Shown: positions 10,581 to 18,682 of the stretch, piece after piece
Layout: every line of letters starts with the position of its first letter
How positions within the stretch are numbered: position 1 is the stretch's first letter
Assembly (NCBI GenBank): GCA_001940825.1
Contig: MSGT01000058.1
Location: forward strand, 1-64,000
Length of the DNA stretch: 64,000 nucleotides
Reading direction: 5' to 3'
Source: Sphaerochaeta sp. Phil3
GTDB taxonomy: Bacteria > Spirochaetota > Spirochaetia > Sphaerochaetales > Sphaerochaetaceae
The notes under the pieces: model-generated
The model's database searches: none
What the model was told of the DNA's origin: nothing
Seen by the model: only the letters and a program-made list of their open reading frames with translations
Translations under genes and position numbers: made by a program

Positions 10581-11456
10581 TCAGAATTCGGTGAAGGAAC
10601 ATGGCATAAGGGTTCCAAACGAATAGTGCCTTACAACCCCACTTGTGCTCGATATCATGTAGACTTGGGCATATGGGGACATGAACTCGGACAAAAACTG
10701 CCTGCACAGTGCGCAGGGAGGCGCAGGGTCGTCTCCAGACGATGCCACGGCCAACAGCTTCAAAGCGGTCTTTCCCTCTGCTGCAATGGCCGCCATTGCA
10801 GCACCACGCTCAGCGCATATCGTGCCTCCAAAGGAGGCGTTCTCCACGTTGCAGCCCTTGTATATGTTGCCTTTTTCAGTAAGGAGCGCAGCTCCAACCT
10901 TGAACTTGGAATAAGGGGCGTATGCATTGTTCTGAACATCCAAAGCATTAAAAAGAAGGTCTCCTATGATGGTCTTATCATAAAAAGCTTTGGTTTCACT
11001 CAAAATTAGGCCATCGAACTCTTCAAGGCTTGAGAATGCAGGGAACTGGAAGAGGGACTTATATAGAATGTCGGCACCAGCTTCAAGCTGGTCTTCAAAG
11101 GAAGCATTGCCAACACCTCCAAAGATTCCAATGGAGCGACACAAAGCATCCTTTGCAGCCCTATGCCCATCAACCGAGGTCTCGACCACCACGCATTCCT
11201 CATGGGACAGGCCAAGCTTCAATGTGCAGTACCTGTAGGCATCGCCATGAGGCTTTCCCCTCTCGACTTCTTTGGCATATACAATGCAATCGAAGTCGCT
11301 GGCACAAAGACCGGCCTTTTCAAGGGCCATGTCAAGCTCTCCTGCATTCTCGGCACCATACACGGCAAGCTTCACTTCCGCCCTTACGGCATTGGACACA
11401 AGTCCAACAATGGATGAGCCAACTGCGCTTATATCAAAAACAATTCCCTTTGTCAT
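10581..11456 (-). CDS. Degenerate HAD-like domain fused to cytidine deaminase
   Basis: C-terminal CDA motifs CAERGA and PCALCRQ; N-terminal ~150 aa HAD-like (KPHGDAYRYCTLKLGLSHEECVVVETSVDGHRAAKDA). Confidence 0.82.
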   Translation of the reverse strand: MTKGIVFDISAVGSSIVGLVSNAVRAEVKLAVYGAENAGELDMALEKAGLCASDFDCIVYAKEVERGKPHGDAYRYCTLKLGLSHEECVVVETSVDGHRAAKDALCRSIGIFGGVGNASFEDQLEAGADILYKSLFQFPAFSSLEEFDGLILSETKAFYDKTIIGDLLFNALDVQNNAYAPYSKFKVGAALLTEKGNIYKGCNVENASFGGTICAERGAAMAAIAAEGKTALKLLAVASSGDDPAPPCALCRQFLSEFMSPYAQVYMISSTSGVVRHYSFGTLMPCSFTEF

Positions 11457-11485
11457 ATATCATCTCTCAACCGTCTAGCAACGCA

Positions 11486-12880
11486 CTAGCACTGTCTAAG
11501 GAACCTTCCCTCTCCAGGAACTCCATAGTATTCGCCATCCTCCATGATCACCTTTCCACGAAGAATTGTCATGACCGCCCTTCCCTGCACATCAAAGCCA
11601 CGGTATGGGGTGTACAACGAAGCGGAATGCACATTGGAATCATCCAAGGTCCACTTCACAGAAGGATCGAACAACACTATGTCTGCGTCCGTTCCAAGTG
11701 CGAACGAACCCTTGTTTGGATAAAGCCCAAACAGCCTTGCAGGGTTTGTGCTCATAAGTTCGACAAGTTTGGTGAACGGAAGGACCTCTTCGCCAGCATC
11801 CCCATTGGTTTCGACCCTAAACGTATTCAAAAGTGTGAACATCTCTTCAGTGCCGGGGATTCCAGGATAGATAGTCCTGCAGTCGCTGCTCGAAAGCTTC
11901 TGCTCCCTTGTGAATGCACAGTGGTCGGTTGCAATCACCTGGACCTCTCCGTCAACGACGGCTTCCTGCAAGGCCTTGTTGTCAGTCTTGTCCCTAAGAG
12001 GAGGTGTCATGACATAAAGCGATGCATCAGGACCTTCAAGCTTGCTTCTATCAAGGAAAAGGTAGTGGGGAGTCGTTTCCACATAGACCTCCAGACCCTT
12101 CCCTCTAAGTCTGCGCACCGCATCAAGGCCGCATTTGGATGAGACATGAACAACATACAAAGGGCACTCCGCTTCAAGGGCGATTCCTCCAAACAGGTCT
12201 ATCGCCTTGCCTTCAGCCTCCGCTGGGCGCAGCTTTGCATGCGATGCAGGAGAGAAATCACCTGTCCAGTTGTCTGAAAGCTCCTCGATCATGGGATTGA
12301 ACTCGCAGTGTGCGCACACCATGAGACCAAGCTTCTTTGCGTTCTTGAACAAATACAAAAGGTCGTCCCTGTTCTCGATCAGGTATCCGGTGTTCCTGTA
12401 TGTCGTGAATATCTTCAGGGTCTTTATGCCCATCTTCTTGAGGTCTTCAAGCTGCTTTCCAATTGTATTGTCATAGCCATGTCCATAGACCCCTTGGTGT
12501 ATCGTATAGTCTATGGCCATGCCCGGACGCATCTCTTCAAGCCTGTAGTTTGCACTGTCCACAAGACCCATGCCCTTGTTGTGGTCGGCAAAATCCACAA
12601 CTGTCGTCACGCCACCAAACGCAGCCAGCCTTGAGCCTTGCTCAAAGCTGTCGCATGTGACTGTGCCACGGCTTACAAGATGGTAATGGGTATGGGCATC
12701 TATGAGACCGGGCATCACAACAAGCCCTGAAGCATCCACAACCCTTGTACCAGTTGGGCACGAAGATTCATCTATAAAGGCCTCAACCTTGGAGATCCTC
12801 CCTTCTTCCACAAGAAGGTCTGCATCCCAAGATGCCTTGTCATCGACCAAACGACCGTTTTTTATGAGTATGGCAGACAT
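11486..12880 (-). CDS. Dihydropyrimidinase/D-hydantoinase family amidohydrolase
   Basis: Cyclic amidohydrolase motifs PGLIDAHTHYHL, VYVETTPHYL, VIATDHCAF. Confidence 0.88.
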   Translation of the reverse strand: MSAILIKNGRLVDDKASWDADLLVEEGRISKVEAFIDESSCPTGTRVVDASGLVVMPGLIDAHTHYHLVSRGTVTCDSFEQGSRLAAFGGVTTVVDFADHNKGMGLVDSANYRLEEMRPGMAIDYTIHQGVYGHGYDNTIGKQLEDLKKMGIKTLKIFTTYRNTGYLIENRDDLLYLFKNAKKLGLMVCAHCEFNPMIEELSDNWTGDFSPASHAKLRPAEAEGKAIDLFGGIALEAECPLYVVHVSSKCGLDAVRRLRGKGLEVYVETTPHYLFLDRSKLEGPDASLYVMTPPLRDKTDNKALQEAVVDGEVQVIATDHCAFTREQKLSSSDCRTIYPGIPGTEEMFTLLNTFRVETNGDAGEEVLPFTKLVELMSTNPARLFGLYPNKGSFALGTDADIVLFDPSVKWTLDDSNVHSASLYTPYRGFDVQGRAVMTILRGKVIMEDGEYYGVPGEGRFLRQC

Positions 12881-12976
12881 ATCAGGCTCCTTTTCAAATA
12901 ACATCCATAATGATACGTTATGGGTGGCCAAGCGACCACCCACAACCAAGTACAAAACATTCCAGTTGTACTAAAA

Positions 12977-14419
12977 CTACTGATGGACCACAGGGTTCTT
13001 CGCAGCCATGACTTCATCGACACGTCCAATGACGGTATGTTCAGGTGCGTTGCGAAGGCTCTGTGCATCCTTGTATGCAATGTCGTGGAGCTCTATCATG
13101 GCATCGCAAAAGTCATCCAGAGTCTCCTTGGATTCGCTCTCGGTTGGCTCTATCATAAGGGCCTCATGCACTATCATTGGGAAGTACATCGTTGGCGGAT
13201 GGTATCCACGATCCAACAGCCCCTTTGCAACGTCTATGGCGGTCACCCCCGTCTCTTCCTTGAGGCGGGAAAGGCTCATGACGAACTCGTGCATACACCT
13301 GTCTCCGTAAGGTACATCGTACATTCCCTTAAGGCGCGCAAGTATGTAGTTTGCATTCAGGACCGCATTCTCTCCGCACTCCTTAAGGCCTTCGCCGCCC
13401 ATTGCAAGTATGAAGGCGTAGGCTTTGAGGAACACCAAGAAGTTGCCCCAGAACGTACTTACCTTGCCAATTGAGCTTTTGCAGCCCCAATCGAAGCTAT
13501 AATCGCCATTGGCGTTCTCAACGACATCGGGCTTTGGAAGGAAGGCGCAAAGGGCCTTCTTGACCATGACAGGACCGCTTCCCGGACCGCCGCCTCCGTG
13601 TGGGGTGGAAAATGTCTTGTGAAGGTTAAGATGCACGACATCGAACCCCATGTCCCCGGGCCGCGCCTTGCCAAGGATTGCATTGAGGTTGGCGCCGTCG
13701 TAGTAGAGAAGTCCGCCGGCTCCGTGCACAAGGGATGCAATCTCAAGGATGTCCTGCTCGAAAAGGCCAAGGGTGCTTGGATTTGTGAGCATGATGCCTG
13801 CAACGTCAGGGCCAAGCTTTGACTTGAGGTCGTCAAGGTCCACGAGCCCGCGCTTGTCGGCCATAACCTGCACCACTTCGAACCCGTTCACGGCGGCGCT
13901 TGCAGGATTGGTTCCATGGGCCGATTCCGGTACGAGTATCTTCGTGCGGGTCACGTCTCCCTTTTCAAGGAAGTAGCTTCTGATTATCTTGAGTCCTGTG
14001 TACTCGCCATGTGCCCCCGCACAGGGCTGGAGGGTTCCCCAATCCATGCCGGTGACGGCGCAAAGCTGCTTGAGAAGGTCATGCATGACACCAAGGCAAC
14101 CCTGAACGGTCGATGCATCCTGCAAAGGATGAATGTCCGTGAAGCCAGACAAGGATGCAACCTGCTCGTTGACCTTTGGATTGTACTTCATGGTACAGGA
14201 TCCAAGTGGATAGAAGCCGTTGTCCACGCCAAAAGCCATTGTGGACAGCTTCGTGTAATGCCTAACGACATCAAGCTCCGACACCTGGGGGAGCGTTGGC
14301 GTATTTTGTCTTCTGAGATTCTCAGGAAGCCCATTGCAAGTGTTTGGAACATCAAGCCTTGGGAGTCTGAAGGAACCTCTTCCTTCCTTTGAAATGTCGA
14401 ATATCGTAGGGACGCTCAT
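12977..14419 (-). CDS. gcvPB: Glycine dehydrogenase (decarboxylating) subunit 2
   Basis: PLP motif HLNLHKTFSTPHGGGGPGSGPV; ATG overlaps gcvPA stop. Confidence 0.94.
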   Translation of the reverse strand: MSVPTIFDISKEGRGSFRLPRLDVPNTCNGLPENLRRQNTPTLPQVSELDVVRHYTKLSTMAFGVDNGFYPLGSCTMKYNPKVNEQVASLSGFTDIHPLQDASTVQGCLGVMHDLLKQLCAVTGMDWGTLQPCAGAHGEYTGLKIIRSYFLEKGDVTRTKILVPESAHGTNPASAAVNGFEVVQVMADKRGLVDLDDLKSKLGPDVAGIMLTNPSTLGLFEQDILEIASLVHGAGGLLYYDGANLNAILGKARPGDMGFDVVHLNLHKTFSTPHGGGGPGSGPVMVKKALCAFLPKPDVVENANGDYSFDWGCKSSIGKVSTFWGNFLVFLKAYAFILAMGGEGLKECGENAVLNANYILARLKGMYDVPYGDRCMHEFVMSLSRLKEETGVTAIDVAKGLLDRGYHPPTMYFPMIVHEALMIEPTESESKETLDDFCDAMIELHDIAYKDAQSLRNAPEHTVIGRVDEVMAAKNPVVHQ

Positions 14420-15768
14420 GCCATGAACCTCCTTGCGGTTTCAATGTAGAAATCCATCTGCTGCTTGGTCCTCTTCTCCGTAACGGCGACGACAAGGATT
14501 CCTTCATCCTTTTCATCGCGTGTCATCTCAGAGAGCTTAACCCCGGCGAAGACATCGTGTTCAAGAAGCTTCGCTACAAGGCCGTCGAGCTTTGAAGGGT
14601 CATCGAACCTAAGTGAGAACTCGCACCAGAAAGGCTTGTCGTATGCAAGGCTTATACCATCGATTCGGGAAAGGCCATCTGCAAGGTAGTGGCTCTTGGA
14701 GTAGCACTGCTCCGCCACCTCCCGGACTCCGTTCCAACCAAGCAACGAAAGATGGACTGCACTTGCAAGTGCCATTAGAGCTTCGTTGGAACAAATGTTG
14801 CTCGTGGCCCTCTCCCTCTTTATGTGCTGCTCCCTTGCCTGAAGCGTAAGGACGTAGCATGTATCGCCGTGGGTGTCCACGGTCCTTCCAACTATCCTTC
14901 CAGGAATCTTCCTCATCAGAGGCTGCTTCACCGCCATGTAGCCACAGTATGGACCGCCAAACCCCATTGGGATTCCAAACACCTGAGTGTCTCCAATGGC
15001 TATGTCAGCACCCCACTCGGCTTGGCTTTTCTGAAGGGCCAAAGACAATGGGTCGGCCTCGATTGCAAGCAGCGCACCTGCATCATGAACCTTGTCTGCA
15101 AGACCTGTATAGTCTTCAATGATGCCGTATTTGTTTGGGGATTGCACGATTACAATTGCAGTTGCAGGATTCAGGACATCGTTTACCGCACACAGGTCTG
15201 TCTGACCATCCTTTTCCGGAACGACATTCACGACATGCCCTCGTCCTTTGGCCCAAGTCTCTACACAAGAGATTGCAAAAGGATGCATGGTTGAAGACAC
15301 CACTATCTCATTGCTTTTCCTTCTGTTGGAGATGCCAAGGGCTGCGGCCTCAGCTGCAGCGCTGGCTCCATCGTAGAGGGAGGCGTTCGAGACATCCATG
15401 CCGGTAAGCGAGCATATCATGCTCTGGTACTCGAATATGCCCTGGAGCACACCCTGCGAAATCTCAGGTTGATAGGGGGTATATGCCGTGACGAACGACG
15501 GAAGAGCCGTTATAGCCTTGACCGCAGCAGGTATTATGTGGTCATAGCTCCCCTCGCCCAGAAACGAAACTCCTTTCACGTTCCTCTCCGCAAGGGCTTC
15601 TATGTGTTCGACAACTTCATGCTCGCTCATCCATTGTCCAACCTGGACAGGTTCCTTGAGCAGAACCTTGTCAGGAATGCACTCAAAGAGTTCTTCAATG
15701 GATTCCACGCCTATGGCCTTTAGCATGAGCTTTTGGTCTTCACTGGTATGGGTGATGTATGGGTTCAT
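14416..15768 (-). CDS. gcvPA: Glycine dehydrogenase (decarboxylating) subunit 1
   Basis: GcvPA N-terminal and YTPYQPEISQGVLQGIFEYQSMICSLTGMDVSNASLYDGASAAAEA. Confidence 0.94.
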   Translation of the reverse strand: MNPYITHTSEDQKLMLKAIGVESIEELFECIPDKVLLKEPVQVGQWMSEHEVVEHIEALAERNVKGVSFLGEGSYDHIIPAAVKAITALPSFVTAYTPYQPEISQGVLQGIFEYQSMICSLTGMDVSNASLYDGASAAAEAAALGISNRRKSNEIVVSSTMHPFAISCVETWAKGRGHVVNVVPEKDGQTDLCAVNDVLNPATAIVIVQSPNKYGIIEDYTGLADKVHDAGALLAIEADPLSLALQKSQAEWGADIAIGDTQVFGIPMGFGGPYCGYMAVKQPLMRKIPGRIVGRTVDTHGDTCYVLTLQAREQHIKRERATSNICSNEALMALASAVHLSLLGWNGVREVAEQCYSKSHYLADGLSRIDGISLAYDKPFWCEFSLRFDDPSKLDGLVAKLLEHDVFAGVKLSEMTRDEKDEGILVVAVTEKRTKQQMDFYIETARRFMA

Positions 15769-15776
15769 CTATTCTC

Positions 15777-16157
15777 CTAAACCTCTTCAGCAAGGAACTT
15801 CTCGTACTGGGCGGCATCTAGCAGGTCGTCTGCAAGGACGGCATCCTTCATCTTGTAGATGTATGCCTCGTATGGATCCTCGTTGATCTTCTCAGGACTG
15901 CCGTCAAGCTCTTCGTTCACTTCGCAGATCTCACCTGATGCAGGTGACACTATTGGACTTGCAGCCTTTACGGACTCTATGTTGGAGACCTCTTCGCCCA
16001 CCTCGAACGTAGCACCCACTTCCGGAAGTTCAACGTATACTATCTCGCCAAGTGCATCCTGTGCATGGTCCGTAATTCCAATGACGGCTACTCCGTCCTT
16101 CATCATGACCCACTCGTGGTCCTTGCTGTACATTCTGTCTGCCAATATCTTGCTCAT
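15777..16157 (-). CDS. gcvH: Glycine cleavage system H protein
   Basis: Lipoylation motif VSNIESVKAASPIVSPASGEI. Confidence 0.95.
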   Translation of the reverse strand: MSKILADRMYSKDHEWVMMKDGVAVIGITDHAQDALGEIVYVELPEVGATFEVGEEVSNIESVKAASPIVSPASGEICEVNEELDGSPEKINEDPYEAYIYKMKDAVLADDLLDAAQYEKFLAEEV

Positions 16158-16180
16158 GTAAAACTCCTATTTCGTTTTCT

Positions 16181-17722
16181 TCAGATTCTGTCTTCATCTA
16201 TGCAAAAGTTCTCTTCAAGGAACGCAAGGTCAAGCTGAGGATAGAGCACGAACCTTCCAAGAAGATTGTGTACACGCTCTATTGCCTGGGCCTTGGCGTC
16301 CTTGTCGGTCACGGCCTTGACCTTGCTCAAAGTACCCGCTTTCTCTCCCTTGGTTATCTTTGCCGGCCGCGTGTTCCTGAGTACGAACGAAATTATTGAT
16401 GCAATCTCCTTCATCTCCTCAGGCCCCATGCCAAGCGTCGTCACGGCAGGAGTGCCAATTCTAAGTCCGCTTGTATACCAAGGGCCATTTGGGTCGAAAG
16501 GAAGTGCATTTCTGTTGAGAGTGATTCCGCAGTCTATGAGAGCGGACTCGGCCTGCCTTCCGTTTATCCCAAAGCCAGCAACGTTCAGAAGCATGAGATG
16601 GTTGTCCGTACCGTTGGTCTGAAGCGCAAGTCCCTCGTCCAGGAAAGCCTGTGCAAGAGCCTTTGCGTTCTCCACTACCTTGCGGGCATAGTCTTGGAAT
16701 GCAGTACTTGAAGCCTCTGTGAGGGCAACGGCCTTTGCCGCCATGACATGAGGAAGCGGTCCTCCTATTACGAGAGGACAACCTTGGTCAACGGAATCGG
16801 CAAAGCGTTGCCTGCAAAGAATCATGCCACCCCTTGGACCACGAAGGGTCTTGTGCGTGGTCGTCGTGACGACATCGGCCCATTTGACAGGGTCATAGTC
16901 CCCTTCGAAGACCTTGCCAGCGACAAGACCTGCAAAGTGCGCCATATCACACATTAGGACGGCACCGCAGGAATCCGCAATCTCCCGCATTCTATGGAAG
17001 TTTATCTTCCTTGGATATGCGCTGTAGCCTGTAAGCAGTATGAGAGGTCTGATCTCCTTTGCAAGCCTTTCTATCTCATCGTAGTCCAGAAGACCCGTCT
17101 TCTCGTCCACAGAGTAGGAATAGGCATCGAACATCTGCGCCGATACATTTAGTCTGTATCCATGCGTGAGATGTCCTCCACTGTAATAGTCAAGACCCAA
17201 GAGCCTTTGGCTTCCGGTCCTCTCCCTTATGGTGTTCCACTGCTCCCTCGTAAGAGCCGCAGGGTTGGTCACACCCATCTCTTCAAGGGCGGGGACCTCC
17301 ACCATTGCATTGAGTATGGCCCAGTAGGCACAAAGGTTGGCATCGGCACCGCTGTGGGGCTGTACGTATGCATGGTCTGCTCCAAAGAGTTCACATGCCG
17401 TCTTGCATGCATAGTCCTCGATTGCATCCACGTTGTCGCAACCGGCATAGTAGCGGTGATAGGCAAAGCCCTCCGCATATTTGTCAGTAAGCAGGTTCCC
17501 CATTGAAAGATGCACTGCAGGACTGCTGTAGTTCTCACTCGCAATGAGCTTTAGGTGGCTTCTCTGGTTGTCCAGCTCCCGCACTATACGGCTCGCCACA
17601 AGGGGACTGACCTTCCTGACCTCTTCAAGCTGGGCCAGATACGCAACCATGACGTCATCTACATCCCCGCCAGAGACCTGCATCTTTTCCAGATACCTCT
17701 TCAATGCCGATTCCTTTGCCAT
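16181..17722 (-). CDS. glyA: Serine hydroxymethyltransferase (long form)
   Basis: KLIASENYSS, VVTTTTHKTLRGPRGGMILC; N-terminal extension and internal insertion. Confidence 0.95.
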   Translation of the reverse strand: MAKESALKRYLEKMQVSGGDVDDVMVAYLAQLEEVRKVSPLVASRIVRELDNQRSHLKLIASENYSSPAVHLSMGNLLTDKYAEGFAYHRYYAGCDNVDAIEDYACKTACELFGADHAYVQPHSGADANLCAYWAILNAMVEVPALEEMGVTNPAALTREQWNTIRERTGSQRLLGLDYYSGGHLTHGYRLNVSAQMFDAYSYSVDEKTGLLDYDEIERLAKEIRPLILLTGYSAYPRKINFHRMREIADSCGAVLMCDMAHFAGLVAGKVFEGDYDPVKWADVVTTTTHKTLRGPRGGMILCRQRFADSVDQGCPLVIGGPLPHVMAAKAVALTEASSTAFQDYARKVVENAKALAQAFLDEGLALQTNGTDNHLMLLNVAGFGINGRQAESALIDCGITLNRNALPFDPNGPWYTSGLRIGTPAVTTLGMGPEEMKEIASIISFVLRNTRPAKITKGEKAGTLSKVKAVTDKDAKAQAIERVHNLLGRFVLYPQLDLAFLEENFCIDEDRI

Positions 17723-17755
17723 TAGACTCTCCTTCTATACCCTACAAGCCTTTCT

Positions 17756-17887
17756 CTATCTTTCCTTGTCTTTCTTGCGTGATATCACTTCCGGTGCTAT
17801 GTATGCCGGCTGCTGCGACATCTTTTCCTTGGAAGACTTCTCTGACTTCCTTCCCTTGCTTTCCTTTCTGATTTCACCTCTTGCCAT
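17756..17887 (-). CDS. Candidate small basic protein (43 aa), not in the supplied ORF track
   Basis: MARGEIRKESKGRKSEKSSKEKMSQQPAYIAPEVISRKKDKER*; GGAGG 7 nt upstream of ATG; ends 33 nt before glyA. Confidence 0.6.
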   Translation of the reverse strand: MARGEIRKESKGRKSEKSSKEKMSQQPAYIAPEVISRKKDKER

Positions 17888-17975
17888 AGAAAAACCTCCA
17901 TTGCGTCTTTGACCGCACCTTCTATGCATTCAGTACATCCAAATGCATGTTTTTCCTATTCCATGCGGCTTTCTC

Positions 17976-18005
17976 ATGATACATCCTATCAAGTGTCAAC
18001 GTCAA
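17976..18005 (-). promoter_or_regulatory. Candidate sigma70-type promoter for the small ORF-glyA-gcv unit
   Basis: Minus strand TTGACG - 18 nt - TATCAT. Confidence 0.4.
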
Positions 18006-18127
18006 ACAATATTGACAACCAAAAAAGATTTGGGTTAACGTATCAATGCTCTATTTAACACTTGAATACAGAGGAACTTGCGAGGCGTAGCCTCAAGTGT
18101 TCCCATACTGCACAGCTTGGAGGAATG

Positions 18128-18346
18128 ATGGCTAAAGAAGAGGCGATTGAGGTTGAAGGTCTTGTCAAGGAGGCGCTTCCAAACGTGATGTTCCGTGTGG
18201 AACTCAAAAACAAACACGTGATTCTTGCGCACATGTCAGGTAGGATGAGACAGAACCACATCAAGATCGTCCCAGGCGACAGGGTCAAGATTGAAATGTC
18301 CCCATACGACCTTACAAAAGGCAGAATCATCTATAGAGAGAAATAA
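18128..18346 (+). CDS. infA: Translation initiation factor IF-1
   Basis: [79 protein letters not shown] upstream. Confidence 0.95.
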   Translation: MAKEEAIEVEGLVKEALPNVMFRVELKNKHVILAHMSGRMRQNHIKIVPGDRVKIEMSPYDLTKGRIIYREK

Positions 18347-18393
18347 TATCCAAAAGAGATCTCCCCCGTATTCGTTTTTGCATTCGAATTTGG

Positions 18394-18421
18394 AACGTCC
18401 GGCTTTGTCTGGACGTTTTTT
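18394..18421 (+). terminator. Intrinsic terminator after infA
   Basis: AACGTCC...GGACGTT stem followed by TTTTT. Confidence 0.75.
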
Positions 18422-18682
18422 ATGGCCCAGACGCTGATGAATAATTCAACTAAACACTTTGGACATCGACCACATGTTTTAGTCAAACGCACCGACTTGG
18501 AAGGAGACGCACAATGTTACATATCGGAACATTCCATAGGCCTTTGTACCAATATGCAACACAGCATTTCCAAATGTGGGTTTTCATAACAAAATGTCTA
18601 AAAGGCTGTAACTCCCGGCCGTCAGGATTGTTTAGCTTCTGTCAACATCGTTTTACAAAAACGGATGGAAGGAGAGACTATC

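Noticed and set aside
11030-12142. 370-aa plus-strand ORF antisense to the CDA fusion and hydantoinase
   Set aside because: Arises from codon bias on the opposite strand of two well-supported genes; composition (HQ/RS-rich) is not protein-like.
16181-17722. Unusually long GlyA (513 aa) as a novel enzyme
   Set aside because: Long SHMT with this type of insertion is, to my knowledge, typical of spirochaete/chlamydial forms; active-site motifs are normal.
17888-18060. Glycine riboswitch upstream of the glyA-gcv unit
   Set aside because: The short leader shows a promoter and SD but I could not find the conserved tandem glycine aptamer core.
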